From the NCBI GenBank assembly GCA_041913505.1, contig JAYSFC010000040.1, forward strand, positions 1 through 28,814: DNA of 28,814 nt. The letters run 5' to 3'. This DNA is from JAYSFC01 sp041913505 (GTDB taxonomy: Bacteria > Pseudomonadota > Gammaproteobacteria > Burkholderiales > Burkholderiaceae_C). The translations under genes and the position numbers were made by a program. This document shows positions 1 through 7,894 of this stretch, one piece after another (position 1 is the first letter of the stretch; each line of letters begins with the position of its first letter). The notes below the pieces were generated by a model. That model was not told the origin of the DNA, searched no databases, and worked only from the letters and a program-made list of their open reading frames with translations.

Positions 1-995
1 GGAGCCAGGTGCTGGTGTTCACGCGCACCAAGTTCGGCGCCAACAACGTGGCCGAATACCTCACCAAGAACGGCGTGCAGGCCATGGCGCTGCACGGCAA
101 CAAGAGCCAGAGCGCGCGCACGCAGGCGCTGTCGGGCTTCAAGAGCGGCGAGATCCGCGCCCTCGTGGCCACCGACATCGCCGCGCGCGGCATCGACATC
201 GACGACCTGCCGCACGTCGTGAACTATGAAATCCCCAACGTGCCCGAGGACTACGTGCACCGCATTGGCCGCACGGGCCGTGCGGGGCGCGAAGGCCAAG
301 CTGTCAGCCTCGTGTGCATGGACGAGGAAGGCTTCATGATGGAGATCGAGCGCTTCACCAAGCAGGAGATCCCCGTGCAGGTGCTCGAGGGTTTCGGCCC
401 CGAGGCGGACGAGAAGGCTGAGCCCATCGCCATGGGCCGCCAGACCATCTGGGGCGGTGCGGGCAAGCCCCCGAGCCGCGAGGTCATGCAGGCCGCCGCC
501 AAGGCCGCGCGTGCCGAGATGATGGACCGCATTCGCACCAACAAGGCCGAGCAGAAGGACCGCGGCGGCAAATCCGGCAATGGCAGCGGCGGCCAGCAGC
601 CCCGCCAAGGCGGTGAACGCGCTCAGGGCAATGGCCAGAATGGCCCGCGCCAGAACCAGGGACCGCGCAACGCGCAGGGCCAGGGCGGCGGACGCGGCGG
701 CCAGGGTCAAGGCCAAGGCCAGGGGCGCAATCGCCGCGGCGGACGCACAGGCGGCAATCCGGTTGCTGACCGCAACGACGAGTTCTACGACGACCACCGC
801 CAGCCACGCGCCGATGCCCACCTGGGCACGCAGCTGGGGCATCCGAAGCCGGTGCGCCGCCAATCCCAAGGCGGCCAGCCCGACCCGATGCGCACCAGCG
901 TGGACAGCATGTCCAACCGCGGCGGACGCGGTGGCGCATTCCGGGGCGGCGGCAACTTCGGCGGTGGTGGCGGACGCGGCGGCTACGGCCGCTGA
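1..995 (+). CDS. rhlE: ATP-dependent RNA helicase RhlE, 3' part (5' end outside window)
   Basis: This is the C-terminal half of a DEAD-box RNA helicase; the reading frame is open from the first bases (S-Q-V-L-V-F-T-R), so the true start lies upstream. Visible helicase core motifs are LVFTRTK (motif IV), ATDIAARGIDI (motif V) and HRIGRTGRAGR (motif VI), which bind RNA and ATP in the second RecA-like domain. After the core comes a long low-complexity tail of about 150 residues rich in Gly, Gln, Arg and Asn, ending in RGG/FRGGG repeats. Such tails are typical of RhlE proteins and usually give extra RNA affinity. The family acts in the cytoplasm in ribosome maturation and RNA turnover. Assignment to RhlE rather than another DEAD-box paralogue rests on the tail and on the motif wording. 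Confidence 0.88.
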   Translation, partial: SQVLVFTRTKFGANNVAEYLTKNGVQAMALHGNKSQSARTQALSGFKSGEIRALVATDIAARGIDIDDLPHVVNYEIPNVPEDYVHRIGRTGRAGREGQAVSLVCMDEEGFMMEIERFTKQEIPVQVLEGFGPEADEKAEPIAMGRQTIWGGAGKPPSREVMQAAAKAARAEMMDRIRTNKAEQKDRGGKSGNGSGGQQPRQGGERAQGNGQNGPRQNQGPRNAQGQGGGRGGQGQGQGQGRNRRGGRTGGNPVADRNDEFYDDHRQPRADAHLGTQLGHPKPVRRQSQGGQPDPMRTSVDSMSNRGGRGGAFRGGGNFGGGGGRGGYGR

Positions 996-1010
996 CGGGC
1001 ACAGGGGGCA

Positions 1011-1038
1011 GGCAGAGGCAGCTCTGGCATCCTCTGCC
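1011..1038 (+). other. Hairpin between rhlE and the next gene
   Basis: GGCAGAGG at 1011-1018 pairs perfectly with CCTCTGCC at 1031-1038 around a 12-base loop, ending two bases before the ATG at 1041. It may end rhlE transcription (no T-run follows) or mask the start region of the next gene. The role is inferred only from position. Confidence 0.4.
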
Positions 1039-1040
1039 CC

Positions 1041-2096
1041 ATGCGCCAAACCGAACCCACCCAGCCCCTGGCCACCCTCATGGTGGCCACATGCAATCTG
1101 CTGAACCTGGCAAGCGCCGGGCGCAGCTTCTACCCCCACCAGGATCCCTACAGCCCCGCCGAGTTCGAGCGCAAGCTCGACTGGCTGGGCGACCGCTTGC
1201 GCGCGCTCAACGCCGACGTGCTGGCGGTGCAGGAGGTGTGGGACGAGGCCGCCCTCAAGGGTGCGGTGGCGCGCAGCGGCCTGCACTACGGCTTCGTGGC
1301 CGCCCCTGGCGCCGAAAATAACGCCTCCCAGAACGGTGCCCAGGGCACGCCGCGCGTAGGCCTGGCAACGCGCCTCAAGGTCGAGGCGCTGCAGTCCTTC
1401 TCTGAGTTCGCTGCAGGCCTGCAGGTCGAAGTGCCGGGACTGGGCGTGCACCGCCATTTCGAGCGCCCACCCCTGCTGGCCACGCTGCGCATGAAGCACG
1501 GCCAGTTGGTCAACGTGATCACGGCACACCTCAAGTCCAAGCGCCCCAAGTTCCTGCAGGATGCGGGGGGCAATCCGCTGGAGGACACCGACGACCGCAA
1601 GACCGCGGCCCTGGCCTCCCTGCGTTCGCTCATCATGCGCGGGGCAGAGGCCGCGGCGCTGCGCTGCATCGTGATTGAACTGCTGCAGCACACCGAGACG
1701 CCGCTCGTGGTCATGGGCGACTTCAACGACACCCCCCACAGCGTGACCACGCAGCTCATCTGCGCCACCACCGAAGTGGCCTACGACCGCGCGGCGCGCG
1801 ACGTGGCGCTGTTCAACGCCTACGACCTGCAGGGCGACGCCGCGCTCAAGAAGGACGTGGCCTACTCCCACATCCACCAGGGCACGCCCGATGTGCTCGA
1901 CCAGATCCTCGTGAGCGAGGAATTCCTGCCCCACGGCCGCAACAGCGTGGGCGACGTGCGGCGCGTTGACTACTTCAACGACCACCTGCACGAGGGGCGC
2001 GACCGAACGCGCTCGGACCATGGCTTCGTTCGCGCGTTGCTACGCCTCAAGATACCCGCGCGCTCCCCCGCCGAACCCGCCACGCAGGACAGTTAA
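1041..2096 (+). CDS. Endonuclease/exonuclease/phosphatase-fold protein
   Basis: A 351-residue protein of the EEP superfamily (DNase I / exonuclease III / phosphodiesterase fold). Recognisable elements in order are ATCNLLNL near the N-terminus (first metal-side Asn), ADVLAVQEVW (the metal-binding Glu), VMGDFNDTP (the catalytic Asp-x-Asn segment) and RSDHGFVRA close to the C-terminus (the Asp-His pair). All the active-site blocks are present, so it should be a Mg-dependent phosphoesterase. The substrate cannot be told from the sequence: DNA, RNA, a phospholipid or a small phosphate ester are all possible. No signal peptide is visible at the ATG chosen. It starts 45 bases after rhlE with only a hairpin between them. 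Confidence 0.82.
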   Translation: MRQTEPTQPLATLMVATCNLLNLASAGRSFYPHQDPYSPAEFERKLDWLGDRLRALNADVLAVQEVWDEAALKGAVARSGLHYGFVAAPGAENNASQNGAQGTPRVGLATRLKVEALQSFSEFAAGLQVEVPGLGVHRHFERPPLLATLRMKHGQLVNVITAHLKSKRPKFLQDAGGNPLEDTDDRKTAALASLRSLIMRGAEAAALRCIVIELLQHTETPLVVMGDFNDTPHSVTTQLICATTEVAYDRAARDVALFNAYDLQGDAALKKDVAYSHIHQGTPDVLDQILVSEEFLPHGRNSVGDVRRVDYFNDHLHEGRDRTRSDHGFVRALLRLKIPARSPAEPATQDS

Positions 2097-2197
2097 CATC
2101 GCAAGCCATGGCGGGGGCGTGACGGCTCTCTCCGAGCCCCCGATGGCAACCAGAACGGCGACCAGCCATGGCAGCCCCCAACCTGCTACTGACCATG

Positions 2198-4075
2198 ATG
2201 ACCCAGACCTCCGCATCCGCCCTGCCCCCAGACGCCCCCAAGCGCCCGGCCCCCGGTCGACTCGCCTTGCTCTGCGCCGCCGCCCTGCTGGCGGCCTGCT
2301 CCAGCACACCCCTGCCCCCCTGGCCCACCGTCCCCGGCTCCCCCACGGCAACAGCCCCCCGCCCTGCGGCGCCAGCGCCCGTGCCGCGCGTGCAGCGCGG
2401 CGTGGTCGTGCCCCCGCCTCTGGGGGCAGCACCTATTCCCCCCGCGCCGCAGCCCGGCGTAACCGTTACCCCCCTGGGGCGTACCCTGCCGCCCGTGGGG
2501 CTGCAGCCCGCCCCCGAGGCACAAGGCGCCCTCCCCTACGGCCCGGCCGTGGCCGCGCGCTTCCCCGATCCCGCCGTGCGCTACGACACCCCCGGTCTGG
2601 CCGAGGGCCGGCGCGCCTTCACCACGAACGCGGAGCTGGCCGAGTGGCTGCAACGCCTTGTCAACCACCCTCCGGCTGGCGGCACGCGCCTGGAGGTGCT
2701 GAACCTGGGACCCTCACAGCACGGAGCCCCCATCCAGGCTCTCGTGGCCACGCGCGCCAACGGCGCAGACCCAGCCAGCCTGGAGGCCGGTGCACGACCC
2801 ACGGTAGTCCTCGTGGGCCAGCAGCATGGCGATGAACCCGCCGGCAGCGAGGCTCTGCTCGTCGTTGCACGCGAGCTCGCTCCCGGTGGCCTGCTCGAAC
2901 CGCTGCTCGAGCGCATCAACGTCGTGGTCGTGCCGCGCGCCAACCCTGACGGCGCCGAAGCCGGCCAGCGCGTCACGGCCAATGGTGTGGACATGAACCG
3001 CGACCACCTGCTGCTGGGCACCCCCGAGGCGCAGGCCCTGGCCGTACTGGTGCGCAACTACCGCCCCATCGCCGTGCTCGACGCGCACGAATACACCGTC
3101 GTGGGCCGCTTCCTGCAGAAGTTCCACGCCATTCAGCGCTACGACGCGCTGCTGCAGTACGCCACCACGGCCAACGTGCCCGAATTCATCACCAAGGCCG
3201 CGCGCGAGTGGTACTACACGCCCATCACCAATGCCCTGCGCGCCCAGAACCTCAGCAGCGACTGGTACTACACCACCTCTACCGACCCGCAGGACCTGCG
3301 CGTATCGATGGGCGGCACCCAACCCGACACGGGCCGCAACGTCAACGGCCTCAAGAACACCGTAAGTCTGCTGATCGAAACACGCGGCGTGGGCATAGGC
3401 CGCGCGCACATCCAGCGCCGCGTGCACACCCAGGTCACGGCCATCACGAGCGCACTGCGCAGCACGGCCGAACGCGCCCAAAGCCTCGAGCAGGTGCGCT
3501 CCTACGTGGCACGCGACGTGAGTGCGCAAGCCTGCCACGGCCAGGTGGTCGTCGAGGCCGGCCCCACCCCGGGCCAGCACGACCTGGCCATGCTCGACCC
3601 CGACACGGGTGCCGACCGCACGGTGCAGGTGGCATGGAACTCTTCGCTCGAACTGCGCGCGCTCAAAACGCGCGCACGCCCCTGCGGCTACTGGCTCGCC
3701 GCCAACGCAAGCACGGCCGTGGATCGCCTCAAGCTACTGGGCGTGCAGGTAATGCGCGTGGCCGAATCCGGCTCGGTGCTGGCCGATACCTATACCGAAA
3801 CGGATCGCAGCTCGGCAGTGCGCGAGGACGTGCGCGGCACCGTCGCGGGCGCTGGCGATATCGTACGGGTCCAGGTCACCCCCACGCGCGCCGCCATCGA
3901 CGTGCCCGCCGGAAGCTATTACGTGCCCTTGAGCCAGCCCCTGGCCAACCTGGCCGTGGCCGCGTTGGAACCCGACACGCAAAATAGCTACTTCGCCAAC
4001 CGGCTCATTACGGGCCTGTCCGACACGGCGCGCGTAATGGCTACGCCGTCGCTGGTTTTCGAAGAACCCGATTGA
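2198..4075 (+). CDS. M14-family zinc carboxypeptidase, lipoprotein
   Basis: A 625-residue M14 (carboxypeptidase A-like) metallopeptidase. The ATG at 2198 was chosen because it precedes a lipoprotein signal: a basic stretch, a short hydrophobic run and the lipobox LLAAC-S with Cys at about residue 34. In-frame ATGs at 2168 and 2195 are alternatives. A Pro/Ala-rich linker of roughly 90 residues follows. The peptidase domain shows the zinc-binding pair in GQQHGDEPAG (His210, Glu213), the substrate-binding NPDG and MNRDH segments, the third zinc ligand in LDAHEY (His297) and a likely catalytic Glu in LLIETRG (Glu394). About 200 residues without a recognised domain follow the catalytic part. It probably trims peptides or peptidoglycan stems in the periplasm while anchored to a membrane. 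The natural substrate is unknown. Confidence 0.85.
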   Translation: MTQTSASALPPDAPKRPAPGRLALLCAAALLAACSSTPLPPWPTVPGSPTATAPRPAAPAPVPRVQRGVVVPPPLGAAPIPPAPQPGVTVTPLGRTLPPVGLQPAPEAQGALPYGPAVAARFPDPAVRYDTPGLAEGRRAFTTNAELAEWLQRLVNHPPAGGTRLEVLNLGPSQHGAPIQALVATRANGADPASLEAGARPTVVLVGQQHGDEPAGSEALLVVARELAPGGLLEPLLERINVVVVPRANPDGAEAGQRVTANGVDMNRDHLLLGTPEAQALAVLVRNYRPIAVLDAHEYTVVGRFLQKFHAIQRYDALLQYATTANVPEFITKAAREWYYTPITNALRAQNLSSDWYYTTSTDPQDLRVSMGGTQPDTGRNVNGLKNTVSLLIETRGVGIGRAHIQRRVHTQVTAITSALRSTAERAQSLEQVRSYVARDVSAQACHGQVVVEAGPTPGQHDLAMLDPDTGADRTVQVAWNSSLELRALKTRARPCGYWLAANASTAVDRLKLLGVQVMRVAESGSVLADTYTETDRSSAVREDVRGTVAGAGDIVRVQVTPTRAAIDVPAGSYYVPLSQPLANLAVAALEPDTQNSYFANRLITGLSDTARVMATPSLVFEEPD

Positions 4076-4176
4076 CGCGCGGGGTGCTGGAGGCCATCTC
4101 AAGCACCCACGCCTGCGCGACCGCGCAAGCGCTGGTAGGCTGGAGTTTTCGTCCTTTCCAGAGCGGAGACCCCTCG

Positions 4177-4902
4177 ATGATCGACCTGTACTACTGGCCC
4201 ACGCCCAACGGCTGGAAGATTTCCATCATGCTCGAGGAGTGCGGCCTACCTTACCGCTGCATTCCTGTGAACATCGGCCAGGGCGACCAGTTCAAGCCCG
4301 AATTCCTGGCGCTGAGCCCCAACAACCGCATGCCGGCCATCGTAGACCACGACCCGCCCGGCGGCGGCGCCCCAATCGCCCTTTTCGAGAGCGGCGCCAT
4401 CCTCGCCTACCTGGCCGAAAAAACGGGCCGCTTCTGGCCCTCCGATCTGCGCGAGCGCTACCAGGTCATGCAATGGCTCATGTGGCAGATGGGCGGCCTG
4501 GGGCCCATGTCGGGCCAGAACGGACACTTTCGCAACTACGCCCCCGAGAAGGTGCCCTACGCAATTGACCGCTACGGCCGCGAGGTGAATCGCCTCTATG
4601 GCGTGCTCGAAGGCCAGCTCGGCCGTACCCAGGCCTGCGTGGCAGGGGCCGAATACAGCATCGCCGACATGGCCATCCTGCCGTGGATGCGCCTGCACGA
4701 GGCCTACGAGATTTCGCTGGATGCCTTCCCGAACGTGCAGCGCTGGATGGACACGCTGATGCAGCGCCCTGCCGTGCAGCGTGGCCTGGCGCTGCTCAAA
4801 GACCAGCGCCGTGCAATAACTGACGAGCAACGCAAAGTGCTCTTCGGCCAGACCGCCGAGAGCGTGCGCACCAGCGCGCAGAAGGCCCTGCAGCCCCAGT
4901 GA
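4177..4902 (+). CDS. Glutathione S-transferase family protein, YfcG/YghU-like
   Basis: A 241-residue cytosolic GST. The N-terminal thioredoxin-fold domain begins MIDLYYWPTPNGWKI, the hallmark of the Nu-class YfcG/YghU group, which act as glutathione-dependent disulfide-bond reductases rather than classical conjugating transferases. The GST-N segment continues with NNRMPAIVD and FESGAILAYLAEK (glutathione gamma-glutamyl binding); the all-helical C-terminal domain carries SIADMAILPW (N-capping box). The open frame extends upstream to 4072, but the ATG at 4177 fits the family start and has a purine-rich GAGCGGAGA site just upstream. The gene lies 101 bases after the carboxypeptidase and is the last chromosomal gene before the tRNA. 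Confidence 0.88.
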   Translation: MIDLYYWPTPNGWKISIMLEECGLPYRCIPVNIGQGDQFKPEFLALSPNNRMPAIVDHDPPGGGAPIALFESGAILAYLAEKTGRFWPSDLRERYQVMQWLMWQMGGLGPMSGQNGHFRNYAPEKVPYAIDRYGREVNRLYGVLEGQLGRTQACVAGAEYSIADMAILPWMRLHEAYEISLDAFPNVQRWMDTLMQRPAVQRGLALLKDQRRAITDEQRKVLFGQTAESVRTSAQKALQPQ

Positions 4903-5063
4903 TCAGAAGATGCGCATGGAGGCATCTATGTGGGTGCTTTCGGCTTGCGCCCTGACCACGGCCTGCCATGCAACGCAAAACAACGCGTTGCCGCGGGTAT
5001 GATTCAGCCTCCCGCGCAGCCGCCTATTGAGCGAACCGGCCCAATGGCCACCGCGCGCTTTCA

Positions 5064-5140
5064 CTGCCCGTAGCTCAACTGGATAGAGCAGCTGCCTTCT
5101 AAGCAGCAGGTCGGGGGTTCGAGTCCCTCCGGGCAGGCCA
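5064..5140 (+). tRNA. tRNA-Arg (anticodon UCU)
   Basis: A complete cloverleaf of 77 bases including an encoded CCA: acceptor strands CTGCCCG and CGGGCAG, D-arm GCTC/GAGC, anticodon stem GCTGC/GCAGC with loop CTTCTAA (anticodon TCT, decoding AGA), T-arm with TTCGAGT, then discriminator G and CCA. It serves as the integration landmark for the mobile element immediately downstream. Confidence 0.97.
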
Positions 5141-5172
5141 AAACTGCATTTCAGACAGTTTCACAACCTCTC

Positions 5173-5207
5173 AAAACCCGCATGTTTCCTAGCATTGCGG
5201 GTTTTTT
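5173..5207 (+). terminator. Rho-independent terminator after tRNA-Arg
   Basis: AAAACCCGCA at 5173-5182 pairs with TGCGGGTTTT at 5196-5205 around a 13-base loop, and a run of six T covers the 3' side. It is a classic intrinsic terminator 33 bases after the tRNA 3' end. Its loop and 3' arm resemble the sequence at 12311-12337 (see findings). Confidence 0.8.
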
Positions 5208-5237
5208 GTTGTCTCAAGCCATCTCACTACGTACCAT

Positions 5238-5303
5238 GAGATACCGTCAAAAACACGGTATCTCTGACGGTATCTCTGAAGCACCGCACCCCAGATACCG
5301 TTA
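5238..5303 (+). repeat. Left-end cluster of TGACGGTATCTC repeats (candidate integrase arm sites)
   Basis: Four copies of a roughly 12-base motif lie directly upstream of the integrase: reverse at 5238-5249 (GAGATACCGTCA), forward at 5254-5264 (CACGGTATCTC), forward at 5265-5276 (TGACGGTATCTC) and reverse at 5293-5303 (AGATACCGTTA). Placement upstream of int and reuse of TGACGGTA at the other end of the element fit arm-type binding sites of a tyrosine integrase. Copies 1 and 2 also form a hairpin that could affect int expression. Confidence 0.6.
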
Positions 5304-5315
5304 GCAGGGGAAGCA

Positions 5316-6560
5316 ATGGCACTCGCAGACACATTCGTTCGACAGGTAAAGCACAGCGGCAAAGCCAGCGGAGACAAGTACGCCGATGGCGGGGGTATGT
5401 ACCTGCTTGTCAAGGCCAGCGGCAGATACTGGCGGATGGACTACACCCACGCCGATAAACGCAAGACACTTGCATTAGGCGTGTACCCCGAAGTCTCTTT
5501 GGCGAAGGCCCGCAAGCGCCGCGAAGAAGCCCGCGAACTCCTGGCCGAAGGGCTGGACCCCAGTGCAGCCAAGAAGGCCGAGAAGCTGGCAACCCGCGTA
5601 GCCGCAGCCAACACTTTTGAAGCGGTGGCCCGTGAATTCCACGCCACCCAGGCCAGCGGCTGGAGCCCCCGCTATGCAGCGCGGTGGATCGAACGCATGG
5701 AGAAAGACCTGTTCCCGCACATCGGCAAGCTGACGTTGCCCGCCATCACCGCACCTGTGCTGCTGGACGCACTGCGCAAGGTAGAGAAGCGCGGCGCCAA
5801 CGAAACCGCCCACACCCTGCGCCAGACCGCCGGGCAGGTGTTCCGCTACGGCGTGCAGACCGGGCGCTGCGAACGCAGCCCCGTGACCGACTTGCACGGT
5901 GCATTGAAGCCCATCGTGGTCAAGCACATGGCCGCCGTGCTGGAGCCTGCCAAGGCAGGCGAGCTGCTGCGGGCCATTGACGGCTACACCGGCCAGCCCA
6001 TGACCAAGGCGGCGCTGGCGCTGTCTGCCCTGCTCTTTCAGCGCCCCGGCAACATCCGGCAGATGGAATGGGCGTGGATCGATTTCGACAAGGCCTTGCT
6101 GACCATTCCATCCCAGGACATGAAGCGGCGGCTGGCGCAGAAGCTCAACGGCAGGCCGCACTTTGTGCCCCTGGCCCCGCAGGCCATCGCCATCCTGAAA
6201 GAGCTACAGCCCCTCACCGGCCATGGCCGTTACGTGTTCCCCAGCCTGCGCACAGGCGAGCGGGCCATGAGCGACAACACCATCAATGCAGCCTTGCGGC
6301 GCATGGGCTTTGCCTCCGACGAGATGAGCGCCCACGGGTTCCGAGCGATGGCGCGCACGCTGATGATTGAGCGCATCCACGGCATATCTGCCGATGTGAT
6401 CGAAGCCCAACTGGCGCACGGCAAGTCAGGACCACTGGGGGCCGCCTATGACCGAGCGGAATTCATGGAGCAACGACGCCGGATGATGAAAGAGTGGGCG
6501 GACTATTTGGACAAGCTGCGCAAGGGAGCTGATGTGATCCCGTTGCATGGCGCTGCGTGA
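5316..6560 (+). CDS. int: Tyrosine recombinase/integrase, P4 type with arm-binding N-domain
   Basis: A 414-residue site-specific recombinase that would integrate and excise the element at tRNA-Arg. The N-terminal DUF4102-type arm-binding domain (first ~90 residues: GGGMYLLVKASGRYWRMDY, LALGVYPEVSLAKARKRREEARELL) is followed by a core-binding SAM-like domain and the catalytic domain. Catalytic residues visible are Arg243 in QRPGNIRQMEW, His340/Arg343 in HGFRAM, His368 in LAHG and the nucleophile Tyr378 in GAAYDR. All are intact and the length is normal for the family, so it should be active. The ATG at 5316 follows an AGGGGAAG ribosome-binding site. The repeat cluster just upstream is probably its own arm-site DNA. 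Confidence 0.95.
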   Translation: MALADTFVRQVKHSGKASGDKYADGGGMYLLVKASGRYWRMDYTHADKRKTLALGVYPEVSLAKARKRREEARELLAEGLDPSAAKKAEKLATRVAAANTFEAVAREFHATQASGWSPRYAARWIERMEKDLFPHIGKLTLPAITAPVLLDALRKVEKRGANETAHTLRQTAGQVFRYGVQTGRCERSPVTDLHGALKPIVVKHMAAVLEPAKAGELLRAIDGYTGQPMTKAALALSALLFQRPGNIRQMEWAWIDFDKALLTIPSQDMKRRLAQKLNGRPHFVPLAPQAIAILKELQPLTGHGRYVFPSLRTGERAMSDNTINAALRRMGFASDEMSAHGFRAMARTLMIERIHGISADVIEAQLAHGKSGPLGAAYDRAEFMEQRRRMMKEWADYLDKLRKGADVIPLHGAA

Positions 6561-6662
6561 TTCACGCACCGACCGATTTTCCAGCCCTAGGCTGATCCCC
6601 AAAAACCCATTTCCCTGACGGGCTGGGCTGGCACCTTCTCAGGGAATTCATCAAGGGAATGC

Positions 6663-7262
6663 ATGGAACGAAAACGGATAACGATACCGAGCCTTGAGGA
6701 TCGAGCGCTTAAGGCAATCGCCAACAACGAGAACGGCGCCGACTACGGCGTCTTACAGGTACTCGCAGGGCTTGTCCTAGGCGGCAGAGAAATCGACCCA
6801 GATTTTCAAAAGGTGGCCAATGCCATCGTTGTTCAGTCATTGCTTTTCGACACTTTGCCGCCAAAGCGAAAAGGACGCCCCAAGAACGAAGACGGCGACG
6901 GGTTCAGTGTTGCCCTGATGTATTACGACCTTCTGGACAGCGGAGTTCGCTACGCAGACGCAGTGGCCCAAGTCGCGGGCGAGTTCCACAAAGACGAGCG
7001 ACACATCATGCGCATCGTGAAGGAGAACAGGCACCTCATCGGAAATTCAAAGGAGGAGCGCCAAAAGAATCGAGACTGGTGGCGCATTTGCGCCGAGGTA
7101 CGCGAGTCGGTGATTGCAAAGGGCGGCATCCCAGCCGACGAGCAAATGCTCAAAGTATTCGAGGAGGCCGACGCAAGAGACCGGAACCGGGATCTAGTCG
7201 GAGAACTGGACGAAATCATCGAGGCTGTGGTGAATCGGAGATTCCCAACTGACACGAAATGA
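6663..7262 (+). CDS. Hypothetical protein of the integrative element, possible HTH
   Basis: A 199-residue protein of no family I recognise. It starts at an ATG preceded by AAGGGAATGC and is charged and soluble, with no signal or membrane segment. Residues around 100-120 (YADAVAQVAGEFHKDERHIMRIVKEN) have the spacing of a helix-turn-helix, so DNA binding is possible. The C-terminal third is acidic and helical. Its codon use is less GC-rich at third positions than that of the neighbouring element genes, which suggests a separate origin. It lies between integrase and AlpA, a position often used in islands for regulators or accessory cargo. Confidence 0.6.
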   Translation: MERKRITIPSLEDRALKAIANNENGADYGVLQVLAGLVLGGREIDPDFQKVANAIVVQSLLFDTLPPKRKGRPKNEDGDGFSVALMYYDLLDSGVRYADAVAQVAGEFHKDERHIMRIVKENRHLIGNSKEERQKNRDWWRICAEVRESVIAKGGIPADEQMLKVFEEADARDRNRDLVGELDEIIEAVVNRRFPTDTK

Positions 7263-7337
7263 GTGCCATTTCTCGCCAGTGACCGCGCCCCGACAACTAG
7301 AGACATTCAAGCCGTCAACTTCACAGGACGGCACGTA

Positions 7338-7580
7338 ATGTCAAAACAGATCCCTACATTTGATGCCCTGCCCGACAGCGCATTCATCCGCGAAGCGCAA
7401 CTGGTGCAGAGCCCCAAGCGCCCCGACAGCCCGGCCCCCCTGCCCTTCAGCGCCCCCACCCTGTGGCGCAAGGTGAAGGCAGGCACATTCCCCAAGCCGC
7501 ACCGCCTGTCTGAGCGTGTGACGGCCTGGAAGGTGGGCGACGTGCGCGCGTGGATCAACCAACACACCGCCGATGCGTAA
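7338..7580 (+). CDS. AlpA-family regulator / excisionase-like protein
   Basis: An 80-residue winged-helix protein. The segment PTLWRKVKAGTFPKPHRLSERVTAWKVGDVRAWINQH matches the AlpA (phage_AlpA) pattern: a turn-helix recognising DNA, the conserved GTFPKP turn, then a W-x-x-x-D-V-x-A-W-I end. AlpA proteins activate integrase transcription or act as excision factors in P4-like satellites and Gram-negative phage-inducible islands. The open frame reaches back to 7263, but the ATG at 7338 leaves a normal-sized AlpA with a short N-terminal extension. The next gene starts 11 bases downstream, so these are probably cotranscribed. Confidence 0.85.
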   Translation: MSKQIPTFDALPDSAFIREAQLVQSPKRPDSPAPLPFSAPTLWRKVKAGTFPKPHRLSERVTAWKVGDVRAWINQHTADA

Positions 7581-7591
7581 GGGGGCACACC

Positions 7592-7894
7592 ATGCACACC
7601 GACGCAACCAAGCGGCAGGCACTGGCCGAGATTCTGGCCGCGCATCCGGGCACCGACACCACGGCGCAATGCACACGCATCCGGGCAGCGCTGGCCCGCT
7701 TTGCACTCACCACGTTTGAGGCTTCACGCTATCTGGGCTGCTACGACCCGCGCGCAAGGGTGATGCAACTGCGCCATGCCGGTGATGTGATCCGCACGCA
7801 CTGGCAGACGGTGGAAACCGAAGGCGGTGGCAAACACCGCGTGGGGCTCTACGTGCTGGAACCCAAGGGGGGCAACCATGCAGAGCGCCATTGA
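7592..7894 (+). CDS. Small helix-turn-helix protein (HTH_39-like)
   Basis: A 100-residue protein. The central part, LTTFEASRYLGCYDPRARVMQLRHAGDVI, resembles the HTH_39 domain of phage and plasmid regulators, where a short DNA-binding helix pair is followed by a small beta wing (here HRVGLYVLEPK). The ATG at 7592 follows GGGGGCACACC. Its last 17 bases overlap the start of the primase gene, suggesting translational coupling and a role in controlling replication of the element. The family assignment is from memory of the pattern only. Confidence 0.65.
   Translation: MHTDATKRQALAEILAAHPGTDTTAQCTRIRAALARFALTTFEASRYLGCYDPRARVMQLRHAGDVIRTHWQTVETEGGGKHRVGLYVLEPKGGNHAERH

Noticed and set aside
4998..5003. 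TATGAT as the -10 of the tRNA-Arg promoter
   Set aside because: No acceptable -35 at 16-18 bases upstream could be identified.
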